Assembly (NCBI GenBank): GCA_007644065.1
Contig: VJWN01000001.1
Location: 1,688,340 to 1,752,339, forward strand
Source of the DNA: Margaritispora aquatica
Taxonomy: Eukaryota > Ascomycota > Leotiomycetes > Helotiales > Discinellaceae
Length of the DNA stretch: 64,000 nt
Direction: 5' to 3'
Made by a program: the position numbers and the translations under genes. Numbering within the stretch: position 1 is the first letter of the stretch; each line of letters opens with the position of its first letter. Below the pieces are notes generated by a model, which was not told the DNA's origin, made no database searches, and saw only the letters and a list, made by a program, of their open reading frames with translations. This document shows positions 44,295 to 55,826 of the stretch, piece by piece.

Positions 44295-46108
44295 ATGTCG
44301 GAATCACCAGCTCACTCGCTCGACCCCGAGAAGAACGCCTACTCGGCTGACGAGAAGGCCGCTCACGATGGCTCAATTCCTGTGTACGACCATGGGGTTG
44401 GAGAAAGTGATGCCGTTGAGTTTGTTGAGACAAAGGAGCTCAAGTAAGTATATGCTTTTTTGATATCAACAACAGATCTAACATAACTTCTAGGCGAGGA
44501 CTTCAGCAAAGACACATCCAAATGATAGCGCTGGCTGGTACTATCGGAACAGTATGTCACTTCACGAAATCTACCGAATCTCACATACTTACAAACCCAG
44601 GGTTTGTTTCTTAGTTCTGGAAAGGCAATTCACAATGGCGGTCCTCTTGGTGCGCTGATGGGTTACACCTTTGTGGGTGTACTCGTAATCGGTGTCGTGT
44701 TGTCGGTTGCAGAGCTCAGGTATGTTCATGACCTGTGTAAACCTCTGAGTCCAACTAACCATACTCAAGTGCTCTTCTGCCATTGAGCGGTGCTATCATT
44801 CGTCACGCCGAACATTTTGTCGATCCAGCTCTGTCTTTTGCTCAAGGATGGAACTCTATTTACTCTTCCTTAGTCTCACTCCCTGCCGAATTAGTGGCTG
44901 CTGCAGTAATCGTCGACTACTGGTCTTCTGTAAATGCTGCCGTCTGGATCACAGTCTTTGGAGCTCTCTTGGTCGCCAGTAACTTGCTGTTCGTCCGTGT
45001 GTACGGAGAGATGGAATTCATTTTTGCAACCTTGAAGATCATGCTGATCGTGGGCCTCAACCTGATGGCTCTCGTTCTTGTTTGTGGTGGAGGTCCTGGT
45101 GGCGACGCTATCGGCTTCCGATACTGGAGAAACCCAGGACCATTCACTCAGTACCTTGGATATGCAGGCTCGTTGGGTCAATTCATGGGATTCTGGACGA
45201 CATTCTCCAATGCTGTCTACGCATACTCGGGTATTGAGAACATCTCAATGGCTGCCGCAGAAACCCAATCCCCCAGGCGTAATATTCCAATCGCTGCCAA
45301 GCGTATCTTCGTCCGTGTTGCTCTCTTCTACATCCTCTCCATTTTCATGGTTGGTCTTCTTGTGCCATCCAACGACCCCCACTTGCTCCAGTCAACTGGA
45401 AATGCAGCTCAGTCTCCATTCGTTATTGCCGCAACAAATGCTGGAGTCAAGGCCGTACCATCCATCATCAATTTTGTCGTCTTGACCTCGGCTTGGTCAG
45501 CTGGAAATACCGTCATCCTCAATGCTTCCCGCACGCTTTATGGCATGGCTCGTGAAAACCACGCACCAAAGCTCTTCCTCCGTGTCAACTTCATGGGCGT
45601 CCCATGGGTTGCGGTTACGTTCATTGCGGTCTTTATCTCACTTGGATACATGACTTTGTCTAAAGGTGCTTCCACTGTCTTCAGTTGGCTCCAGGATTTG
45701 GTCTCCGTCTCTGCACTCGTCGGCTGGATGGTGACCACCACCGTCTACCTTCGATTTTACTATGGCTGCAAGGCTCAAGGCATCGACCGCAAGACCCTCC
45801 CTTGGGCTGCTCCATTCCAGCCCTACATTGCCTGGTTGTCACTCATCTCATTCACTGTTCTCCTCCTTACTGGCGGATACGTCACCTTCATCGATGGACA
45901 CTGGGATACCGAGACTTTCGTCTCCTCGTACATTAACATCCCTATCTTCTTCATCCTATACTTTGGGTACAAGTTTATCAAGAAGACGAGCATCATTCCA
46001 CTTTCCGAGATCCCTATCCAGCATTTCATTGATATTGCCAATGCCAACCCTGAGCCACCAGCCGCACCAAAGGTTGGATGGCACAGATTCAACTTCCTTT
46101 GGGAGTAA
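44295..46108 (+). CDS. Amino-acid permease (APC superfamily, YAT family)
   Basis: The exons are 44295-44443, 44494-44551, 44601-44719 and 44770-46108, with introns of 49-50 bp, giving 554 residues. The hydrophilic N-terminus (about 1-55) carries several acidic and Lys residues. The first span contains the family signature ALAGTIGTGLFLSSGKAI near 58-75. About twelve membrane spans follow, with SGIENISMAAAETQSPRRNIP near 290 (amino-acid permease motif) and RTLYGMARENHAPKLF near 390. The protein ends with a short cytosolic tail (WHRFNFLWE). It is a proton-coupled amino-acid importer of the plasma membrane. Substrate cannot be read from sequence; Dip5- or Gap1-like are options. The cluster of three small 5' introns is typical of fungal permeases. 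Confidence 0.9.
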
Positions 46109-47477
46109 GCGATAGATGTGTATTATTTTAAAGAGATTTAGAATCGTGCGAACATAGCTGTATTTAGGATTCAATACAAGATATGAGAAGTTATTTCTCA
46201 AGCTTGCTTCTGCTTTTAGTGATTTTCACCGTATCAAACTCGCACACTGGTCGTGAGTACGAGAGATCCCAGAATCTGGAATTAACCTCAAAACTCAAAG
46301 CTCCACACGTTATCCTTCAGACGCGATGCAGCCTTCTTCTTGCGGAGTGGAAAGTATATTCTTAGGTATTTAGACAAGGATACTCAAACCCTTGTCGTTC
46401 ATGTCGTCTCTGATAAGGAACTGCTCCACTATATTGCATTCCCATCCCCACACTGCGACCGGTCCGGGTTTGGGTTACAAGCTGATCGTCTCGTTGATAG
46501 GGATACATGTAATTCCTGGGGAAGTGGTCATTATCGTATCTCCTTTGGGATTCTGTTGTTAGAGAACATGTCAGTGTTATGCTAATGTACAGATAGATGT
46601 AATTGAGCTGGCAGATTTCAGTCAGTATCATTCGACAGGTAACATGACGTTCACACAAGGATCGGTGGTGTCTTCGAAGCTTCTGTGGAAGCTTAAGAGT
46701 GGCCGAAATGGGAATGTCAATCTTGGCAAGCGATAGGCAAAGCTTGCAGAATGCAGTCTTGGGGGTAGCTTGCATGTGGCGGCGGACAGACTTGCGGCTT
46801 TTGGGGTGCTTGGCTTGTCTTACGTATGTACTGGGTATGCTTGAGATGCTTGGGAGGTCATGGGATCTGTGATGAGGTTCCGAATCACTTCCAATTTGAT
46901 CGTCTTGCTTTTACTATCGTGACAAGTGGACTGAGGCAAATTTTCACCTTCAATGAGATCTCGCAGCACTCCTACGTTTCAATGGGCATCAGAGAATAGT
47001 AATAGCAACCTATAATTTAACAGAAAAGGAGGTGTGTGATGGACAGGTTGATGCGTGAATCACATGATCGAAACTGATCTCGCTTCGTGCCCCTGACGAA
47101 GCGAGGGTTCTTTGGTGTGTGCTGACACTTCGCGACGATTGGGAGTTGTGTACTTTTTTGAATACAGTTTGTTCTCCAGTATGTATGTTCGTGTAGTTAG
47201 ATGCTGATAAGCTCAAAATTTATTCAAGGCTACCTCACTTGATGACGAGTGTGCTAACATTCAGCCTTCCAAGTCCAAGGATCAGTCCTTATTCTGCTCT
47301 AAGCCACTCAGCATATCGAAGCCCTGGTTTGCAGCAGCTCCAAGCATTCATAGTCTTAGACTTCCAATGTTCCTATCGGTCCATTTGCAAGCACACGATG
47401 TACAGCTCCGAAGCTTTCAACGAGCAGTCCTCCAGCTACGTACCCTCCAACATCAAGCAACCAACGTAAACCCATCC
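46109..47477. other. Intergenic
   Basis: 1.4 kb between the permease stop and the stop of the small CxxC gene. I see no gene; short frames at 46362-46775 and 47239-47469 have no motif. Confidence 0.5.
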
Positions 47478-47810
47478 CTAAACCTGATTCCCTCCACGCT
47501 TACCAAATATTCCAGGCAACTTGTCTTGCGCGAATTGCAGAACCGGGTGATTGACTTCGATGTGTTCCGCATGGAGACCGGTGACGGCCTTGCACTCATT
47601 GCAGCGGGTTTCGTGGCAGCCGTGGCAGCGGAGATTGTTCGTGGGGTTGCGGACTTCTTGCTGTGAATTAATTAGCAAGACATAGGGCTATCATTTGGGG
47701 CGCGACAGGAAAGACGGAGTGGAAGGCCTTGCGCGAGAGGGTCGTACATTTCTGGTAACGATACATTTGCAGCAGGTCCAACACTTGAGCTTGGATGGAC
47801 TGAGACCCAT
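47478..47810 (-). CDS. Tiny CxxC zinc-finger-like protein
   Basis: The exons are 47810-47748 and 47660-47478 with an 87-bp phase-0 intron (gtacga donor, TTCACAG acceptor), giving 81 residues. It begins MGLSPSKLKCWTCCKCIVTRN and continues QEVRNPTNNLRCHGCHETRCNECKAV, arranging Cys pairs as CxxCCxC ... CxxC ... CxxC. This WTCCKC ... C..C....C..C pattern recurs in many small filamentous-fungal proteins and looks like a compact zinc ribbon. There is no signal peptide. The tail LQFAQDKLPGIF is amphipathic. A possible donor (GTAAGC) lies near the end, so the C-terminus may differ. Function unknown. Confidence 0.55.
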
Positions 47811-50100
47811 TTTGAGATTGACGTAAACGTGGTTGATCTGAGCTGAGGAGTGGGTTTTGGGGGTTTCAAAGTGCTGCTTGATTTTGGTTGCATATTTGGA
47901 AAATCGTGAAGGCCGACACAGGAGGCTGCATTTTTGCAATTTTAGACAAGGCAATCATGAAATGCCTATTAACGTTGTTGAAGTCACCTTTGCTCAATTC
48001 AATTATCCAACCTGTGGGTTCACAATAGACACTCGCTTCAACTCCCAGCCTCTCAATTCACTTCTGATCAAATTTGAAACCGAGAGAAAGCAGAACACGC
48101 CTAAAGCTGCTGCATAACAAAAAATATTGAATGTGCTATTTGATACTTTCGACTCTTTGTTTTCTCTATCGACAATCTCAACTTTTAAACGTAATTAAGG
48201 TATCAACAGCAATAAAGTGACCCGATGCTTCTGAGATGGACTATGCTATCGTCTTATATAGCATAGACTAAACTCATAATTCATTAAATGTAAACAGACT
48301 TGTATTGACTTGAGTGTTAGACAAAAGGCCGGCAGTTAAGAACTGATGGGATTTGCATTTGGGTTAGTGAGAAACTTCTCACAAATCTAGCAGAACAGGA
48401 ATCTAAATGAAAGGGATGATATCTCAATCATTTTGGTTGACCCTAGCAGGGACGCACAGTGCTTTGTGTCTCCAGAATCTGTATTTCGCAAGATGCCGAT
48501 CGTATACAAGATTAAGATACTTTGTCATCTATCGGTGCAGCTGACATCCTGACTGCTACATCCAGCTCGACGAATTTTTTTCTTGGTTGGGTAGCGTCTG
48601 CTCAGACGCAGCGGAGAAAGAGGTTCTGTGGGTTGAGGTTCTTTCGGTTTCTCTGTGAATTTTGAATCCAGCTAGCTATACCACAAAGTGAGCTTAAAGT
48701 TCATAGACCCGCATTCAAAGATGCAACTGTCAGCTGTCTCAGCAATTCGCAGTTGATAACTCACTATTAAGCCGTCAAGAGGCGAAGACAAAATTTCTCC
48801 AACTTCACCACACCAACAGTGACTTTAGGTTCCTTACTCGCATTTGAAGAACATACTGCGAAGCTCTAATCTCTGCTTGGAAAATAGATGTTCGTATAGA
48901 AAAGTTCTTCCGATGACTTGACTCGTACCCATGGATATCGGCACTCGGAGTTTGTACCTGCACTATTTGTAACTAGACGGGCCTTAATGCAACGATAGCT
49001 GAGATGTCCTGCATTAGTCCTTACTGAGCCAATAATTGCTGCATACTAAGGGGGGCACTGTGCGGCTATGCAGTTGCGGGTAACTGAAATCAAAGTCGGG
49101 ATGAGGGTGTTGGTGAGAATCATTTTTAGCCACTTCCAAATTGCCCCTCGCGGATTCCACCTGGCGAGCATCTGTGCAAAGTCCTAGATAACACGGCATG
49201 TTTTCCTGCAAACATAAAAATCTTCGTTGAGTGATGTCATAGGGATCAGAGATATGATCTCTCTGTGCTTCTCGCTCCTCGCATCTCGGCACCATTTCAA
49301 AGCAAGCATCGTATTCAACTGTGGAGAAATTATGTTCAGACGACATGCTGTTGGTTAAAACAAACTTGCTAGCTTCGGGTATATACTTCCTTCAGACATT
49401 TTAGCTCAGGTACCATCTCTCGTGGCGGATCTACGCCTCACAGAAGCCGGTTAGCCTCGAGCTAGAAGTGGATTAGCCACCCGAAGCGAACAAAGCTTGT
49501 TTCAATAGCGACGACATAGCTTCCCGCCGTCTTCAAAATTTTGCAGGCAGTGTCCGTCCACTTCCTTTTCTATGGACTCTCTCGTCACTTTTGGCCCATT
49601 TAGGCGATTTGAATTTGTGTTCGCTTCTTTCGATCATATCCACTTCAACCGAACTGTGTTGTCCTACGAGCTCACTAAGAGCTGACAGGCCTTCTCCGCT
49701 ATGATCGGAGCCAGGATACTGAGCAGGTTCACCCCACTCTGAATGATACCGTAACCTACAGATACAGATCATATGCGACGGCTCGGGGCTAAACACAATG
49801 CCTCCACCGTATCCAGAAGATACGAGCTTCTAGTGCATGTAAGTCATTGACAAATTTCAGGACCTTTGAATGCCAATGCGAAAGAGCTCCAGATTTCTCG
49901 GACCGACGGTTCTTATGTTCTTTCTGTCCAAACTATTCAGGGAGAGAAACGCATATAAACTGTCCTTTGCACACTCGTTTCGCAATTCCATCAGCATCAA
50001 CAGCACATTCTTTCTGGGCTTCTACAGCATCAACTGATTCACTCGTTCTAAAATCACACCTTAGTCTTTCGTTCAAGCAGTCCTTTCACACATCTTTAAG
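47811..50100. other. Intergenic with weak minus-strand coding-like fragments
   Basis: 2.3 kb. Minus frames at 49014-49346 (110 codons, true ATG) and 49533-49796 (last part reads HSEWGEPAQYPGSDHSGEGLSALSEL) look more protein-like than random, but have no recognised domain and no clear splice link. The rest is AT-leaning without features. The final 150 bp are the promoter of the secreted-protein gene. Confidence 0.4.
49954..49959 (+). promoter_or_regulatory. TATA box of the secreted Cys-rich gene
   Basis: TATAAA lies 147 bp upstream of the ATG at 50101 and is followed by a C/T-rich, CA-containing leader, a normal layout for a strongly expressed fungal gene. Confidence 0.5.
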
Positions 50101-51645
50101 ATGCGTTACTCATTCGTTCTCGCCGGCATGGCCGCAACCATGGCTGCGGGCCAAACACTTGATTTGAATATGGTAGACAGTGCACCTTCTCCAACTGCTT
50201 CTGGTCCACAAGCCACTGCAGTTGCTGAGACTATCAGCTACAACGCTGCTGCCAGTAAGTTGCAACTCCAATTACCAGAACTTCAAGGCGCCCAGGATAT
50301 TTTCAGTGCTCTGAATATTGCAGAGTTCAGTTATCATCATCTTATGTATGTTTTACTGACTATCAAATCGTATAGCTGGCTCTGCTGCAGTCACAGCCAC
50401 TGCCGCAGCTCAAGCTGCCAATGCAAAGCGTGCCGAGATCCAAGCTCGCACCTTTTCCTCTTCTAACAACCTCTTGTGTAAATGGTTCGGGTGGTTCTGC
50501 CCAGCTTCAACTTCAGGAGGTTCCTCCGGTGCTGCTTCAACGAGCTGCACAACTACATCAACTACTACAAGCAAGCTAGCTGCAAGCACCAGCATGCCAG
50601 CTTCGTCTACCTCATCTTCGGTGACGATCACATCCATCAACACCGCGCTTCCTACACCAACTGGTATCCCAACCACCTGCACAAACACATGGACAAACAC
50701 ATTCGCTTTCACTACTGCCTCTGGATGCCCAACGCCTTTCGAAGTTGGTACTTACTGCGGTTTCAAGAACCCTAATGATCCTTGCCAGGACCAGCCAGCT
50801 GGTAAGTCGTCTTCTCCTCCACTACTTTCTTACAAAACGAAGGACTAACACGCATTCTAGGATCCGGTCCCGTAGCCACTCCCGACACAGTCGAGGCCTT
50901 CCTCAGCAACCCCGCCAACAAGGCTAGCTCTCTCAACGCCAAGACCCCCTCCGGCTACGCCCTCACCTTCCAGGACCTCCAAGGCGCCACCTCAGCAGCC
51001 AGCTACTTGGGCCTCACAACCCTGACATCGTACAACGTCTCCGGATGTGCTGCCCTCTGCGATGCCAAAGACACCTGCACCTCGTTCAACGTGTACATCG
51101 AGCGGGACCCATCCCTCAACCCCTCGACTACCTACTGCTGCCCCAACCCTGCCTCGCTCACAAACTACAAGTGCACGCTCTGGGGCTCTGTGATCGACAA
51201 CACAACCGCAACCAACACCGGCGAAGGACGCGAAGGCTTCACCGTCGCCATCACCGGCTCAAACGGCTACACCAAGGCCAACACCACCACGCCCGCCACG
51301 CCAGCTGGATGCTCCGCCCCCGTCAAGTGCAGCGGCACGCACTCGCACAAGGACACCTGCATCGGGACGCACTTCTTCCCTGGCCCCTTCGACCCCAAGA
51401 TCTGCGCTTCCTACGCCCAGGCCCAGAACATCAAGAATGGCGCCAGCATTGGACGCGGGTACAGCTCCAAGACGTGCAATTTCTTCAACGCCTACATGTT
51501 GAAGAAGAACAACAAGCCCATGGGAACCTACTGCTCGCTATTTGCCAAGCAATATGCCGCTTCCGATGCCACTTATACTCCTGGCTGGATTGGAGGGGAC
51601 TTCTATGGCTGGGAGACTTCTTGGAGTTTCAACTTGGATTGGTAG
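50101..51645 (+). CDS. Secreted Cys-rich, Ser/Thr-rich protein of unknown function
   Basis: The exons are 50101-50254, 50376-50801 and 50861-51645 (introns of 121 and 59 bp), giving 454 residues. Signal peptide 1-17 (MRYSFVLAGMAATMAAG). An Ala-rich stretch ends in a Kex2-like KR at 69-70. A short Cys motif LCKWFGWFCPAS (86-95) and a Ser/Thr linker (about 95-150) follow, then about 300 residues rich in Cys, Gly, Asn and Thr. This part contains AALCDAKDTCTSFNVYIERD, which resembles an apple/PAN-type block, a CCPNP motif and SWSFNLDW at the end. Several N-glycosylation sequons are present. I recall related secreted proteins in many ascomycetes but no assigned activity; a cell-wall or surface role is inference. 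The TATA box and C/T leader suggest strong expression. Confidence 0.8.
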
Positions 51646-52252
51646 AGGGTGAGATTGGTGGATTTGTGGATTCGGATGGTAATGGTTTGGTAGTGGAGGA
51701 TAACACACTCATTTATGGTTGGTTTGGTTTGGTTTGATGTTTTTTTGTCACTCATTTCCTGGTTTTGTTAGAAGTAGAGGTGTTTGTCGGCTTGGATATA
51801 TTTCATTGTAATTAGATTGAGATCGTGAATAGAAGTTAAAAACTCGTTGTTCTTCTCCGAATCATCCTACTTTTAAAATCTCGTGAGCTTTCGACGCAGA
51901 TTTTATAGTTTCAGCAACAAGAATAATATTGAGATACCCGAAATGAACGATTCGGGTTGTAGTGTGCCATTGAGTAAGTAGCAAGAGCTAAGCGGAACCC
52001 CCTATTTCTTCTCGCTTAGTACCAAAACCTGACAGTAACAGTAGATATTGAAAACGAAACTTTCAAAGGATTCACGACTTGAAATTAAATCTTATTGATA
52101 GCTAATTGACCCCGATCACAGAAATTCAAGGCTTCCCGAGCATTCTTCGTATAGAAAAGGCTAAGCAAGTACATACATACAAACAACCACTGGAATATTG
52201 ATGTTACTATACATACAAACCCTGAAAATCCAATCTATCCCAACATTTACAC
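51646..52252. other. Intergenic between convergent genes
   Basis: 607 bp of 3' flanks. I see nothing but short ggtttggttt repeats (about 51718-51735) and AT-rich sequence. Confidence 0.5.
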
Positions 52253-53631
52253 TCATAACTTCGCCCCCTCCCACCCCCGAACCCTGAACCCGTGCCGAGG
52301 CGCACTAACCCTGATCCTGCCATTCCCACCACCACCCAACTCCCTCTCAAGCAGCATTTCGCTCCCATCTAAACCGACCAATACCCCCTGATCTTTATGC
52401 CTAAAGCCCGTCTCTACAGGCCAGACTTCCACAGTGTCACCCAATTTCAACCCACTCCCAACATGTGTCTCTGCCTCCCACACACTAATCTGCTGCGAAG
52501 TCGTAAGGTCAGGAAAAGAGGACATCAGAGCCAGGACCTCAGCGCCAGAGAGTGTTTTCGGCTTGTTGACTTTGCTGGATTGTTTGATAGCTGCGTTGAA
52601 GCGAGCGATGTACGCGAAGAGGAGGGGATATTGTGTCGATGAGATGAGGGTTTTGTTCAATGCGCCGTCGAGGGTGGTGAGCCAGTGGAAGGGCCAGACA
52701 GCTGTATCAATACATCGTCAGCTCATGATCTAAATATCTGCTGCTGCTTCACCAACGACTTCCATTCACAAAGAGAGAAAGAAGTGACCAAGTAAACTCA
52801 CCCTCAATATCCACCAAACTCGGCCCCTGACTCCCAAGCACCCATGTCCTGCCGTCCGCCAGAATGGTTTTCTCGAGTATCTCGCACGCTTCGCGGATCG
52901 CGATGGTTGCGAATGGACGAGCGCGAGCTCTGGTTGCTTTGTCCCATTTCCCACCGCTGAAATCCTCTCTATCCGCTACCCACTTTGGATCTTTCAGGAT
53001 CGGGGCACTGTTTTCATCAGCATTTATTCATTAGTTCATTCCCTCCAAGCAAAATCATCAAAAACACCACCATCCTCTCTTCCCATCCCCATCCCCATCC
53101 CCTTTCCTGAATGCGACTAGACAGAGAAAAGGAAGAACACACTCAATCGGTATCAACGCTGCAGCACTCATAAACACGCCTCCTTCACTCGTCCAGCTCC
53201 TCAGCAGCTCCGCAATCAGCTTACCCTCAGGCGTCGTAGGCGCCAGACCCGGATGTTTCTCCGATGGCGGGAACAGCTTCTCGAGCTTCGCGATGATGTG
53301 TCGTGAGTCGAGATACACCGTTCGGCCAATCGAGAGCAGCGGGATGCGTCTGTACGAGATACCTAGGGCTGCCAGGTCGGGACGTGGGAGCGCGGAGGGT
53401 TGAAGCTGTGGGGTGTTAATTGCGTTTGGGTGTGAGGTGAAAAGGATGGGAGATGGGGAGGGCGTACGCATTGTGTATACGGTATTTTGCGGAGGTTGAG
53501 ATACCATACTACCCTACACAAGATGAGGGAAGTTAGAGAGTTCTGCGAGAGTTGGAGGAGTGAGTTGCGGACCTGCGTGCATAGGGCGAGAAAGTGTAGT
53601 GGTAGAGAATGATTTCGTCTTGGGATGCCAT
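52253..53631 (-). CDS. Glutathione S-transferase-like protein
   Basis: The exons are 53631-53573, 53513-53468, 53405-53143, 53007-52802 and 52701-52253 (introns of 58, 61, 134 and 100 bp), giving 340 residues with all phases closing. The N-terminus MASQDEIILYHYTFSPYARR with VVWYLNLRKIPYTQC is a thioredoxin-like GST N-domain, and the Ser/Tyr near FSPYA fits its active-site position. YRRIPLLSIGRTVYLDSRHII corresponds to the glutathione-binding strand-turn. The helical C-domain (about 150-265) includes LVDIEAVWPFHWL. An extra C-terminal module of about 75 residues (GDTVEVWPVETGFRHKDQGVLVGLDGSEMLL) is beta-rich and not part of a normal GST. It is probably cytosolic. Detoxification is the family guess; substrate unknown. 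The first two short exons are easily missed. Confidence 0.8.
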
Positions 53632-54841
53632 GATTACGATGTAGTCTTGAACAAAATATAACTATAGCACAGCAACACGATATACAGTTAATATAAGCAG
53701 GAAAATAGAAAGGCTCTCTTGAAAATATCTTATTACTTATATTTTATTCCCTCCTCCATTTCACCGGCAATTCCCAAAAAGCCGTAGCTGTAGCTTACAA
53801 AAGAACTCCCACGAACTCTACCCCGCAACCTCGGCATCTCTGCTTGACCCCTGCAGTGTTTGTAGTTTCACAATTCCTGCATCTCGAGAGGATCATCCAT
53901 TCCAAAGGGGCTCCACAAAGGATCTAGAATACCATACCATACTGCGCAAAAAAGCCAAAAGAGGTTCCATACATATGAGATATCTCTCCCTTACATATGC
54001 ACCCCAGACTCCATCTAGTTTACCCTTTTGTTTTAGCGAAAGACCACATATAAAAATAGAATGTGGACATCGATGGCGGCGAAAAAAAAAATAAAAGAAA
54101 GTAGCACGAAGTCGAAATCAAATTGTTCATACCTACATACTTAGAGATAAATAGAAGAGGGTACTGGAAGTCTGTAAGCCTATATATGTGTGAGCGAGCT
54201 TTCTTTGCCTGAGTATTTATAGGTAGAAAATTATACTTACAGAGGGAGAGCTGGGCCAAGAGAAGTATGCTATTTGTGGTAAATAAAATCGTTCAAAGAT
54301 ACATGCACACACCCAATATTATAATCTCCTTGATAGTCATAAGTTATGAAGTAGAAAAAACATCAAAGTTCAATCATTTCAGTTCAGAAAGAAGTGATGT
54401 CAGAAACCCTGCTGCATTACTTTACTCGACCAAACGACGATTAGCTACGCTTAAGTTGAAATGTACAACAAAATAAAGCCAATACACGCCCGCCCATAAC
54501 ACAACACAGTACATCCATTAACCACACAATCAGACAATAGTGCAAGCACACCTTAACACCTCCAAACCCCACCTGGGACAAGATTCTCAACGAGAAGGTC
54601 CGACGAGAAGAGCAACCCCCAGAACAAAAGAAAACCCCGATTTTTGTACTCCAATTCCCAATGCTCGCGTGAGCGACGGACCAAAAAACCAACCATCCAT
54701 CCATATGCCATTGGCGTGGAGGCTCCAAGCAAAATAAAAAGCCCACGCGCAGAGAAACAACCTTGTATTATGCCCGCCCCCGATACAAAAGAAAGCCAGT
54801 GACGGCGACCTGCTTGCTGACCAACTAGCTACCTTAGGGGA

Positions 54842-54882
54842 ATAGGTAAGATAGGTAGGTCCTAGGTAAGGTAGGTATTGAG
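54842..54882. repeat. Interrupted AGGT/GGTA tetranucleotide repeat
   Basis: taggtaagat, taggtaggtcc and taggtaaggtaggta units in series. It is the reverse complement of the tacc runs near Sly1 and at 57810. Confidence 0.7.
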
Positions 54883-55031
54883 ATGATGACCCTGCCATCA
54901 CGTGTGCACAGACGTTCAGTGCAAACGGGACTCTCCCCGTCCCGTCCACAGCACTAAGATGCCATTACAACCACTCCTCGGCATCCCTGGCTCCAGTCAA
55001 TGCCAGCCAGCCTGCCTTTCAGACAGCCAGT

Positions 55032-55277
55032 TTATCTTCGTACTGCGCAGGTAGTGGCATTCCAGCTCTCCATGGGGAAGTTGACGGGCGATGGTGGCGG
55101 TGGTGCGGGTGGAGAGTATGCGTCGCTGTCCATGGCACCAAAGTTATATGGGCTCTTTGATTTCGAATTCGAGAAACAGAGTCTGAGATCTTGGCCGAAA
55201 GACTCGTTGGAGAGGAGAGGTGATCGACGGCGTGGGATGGGGAGGGCAATTTGTGGTGATGCGTTTTGGGTAGGCAT
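55032..55277 (-). CDS. Candidate small protein, 81 residues, unknown
   Basis: An ATG in good context (caaaATGCC) opens 81 codons on the minus strand. The product starts MPTQNASPQIALPIPRRRSP, continues LLSNESFGQDLRLCFSN and ends in a Pro-rich block (YSPPAPPPPSPVN) and ESWNATTC. It sounds protein-like and lies in an otherwise empty region, but no domain is recognised and no neighbour supports it. A donor-like GTACGA near the stop could extend it. Confidence 0.33.
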   Translation of the reverse strand: MPTQNASPQIALPIPRRRSPLLSNESFGQDLRLCFSNSKSKSPYNFGAMDSDAYSPPAPPPPSPVNFPMESWNATTCAVRR

Positions 55278-55795
55278 TTTGAGTGGTGTTGGGTTTGTGG
55301 AAGCGAGGGAGGTTATTGTGATGAGAATGAAGTTTGATTTGATCTGAGAGAGAAGATGTTAGTTATGTTGAACACAAGACATGTATACACAAACAGGCAG
55401 ATAGTAGTAAGCTAGTAACATGCCGGCTTATCTACCATCCCGCAAACCATACGAAAAAGAAAATAAAAAAAGGTTAGGCACTTACAAACTTCAAGCGTGT
55501 GTAACAGTGAGGCTCGGGTTGGACAACAACGGCGAAGTGACTCAGATAGGATTCGATGTAGGCTTCAACTCGATATGATTTCAGCTCCGATGTCAGAAAG
55601 TATTGTAGGTGATGTTTGGTGAAGTCCTTAGGAGTAGAGACTGGATGTGATGAGTAATAGATGTAGTGAGGACTGTAGTTAAGAAGAACAAAGAAGATCG
55701 TCAGGAGAAAATCCCAAGGGGAATCCAACGATCTTTATCTCTTCCCTTGAATCCCAACTACGGATATGGGTTGCAAGGTCTGATCCCTCCTCACC

Positions 55796-55826
55796 CCATC
55801 CATCCATCCATCCATCCATCCATTCA
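55796..55826. repeat. CATC tetranucleotide microsatellite
   Basis: About seven perfect ccat/catc units in tandem. Confidence 0.85.
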
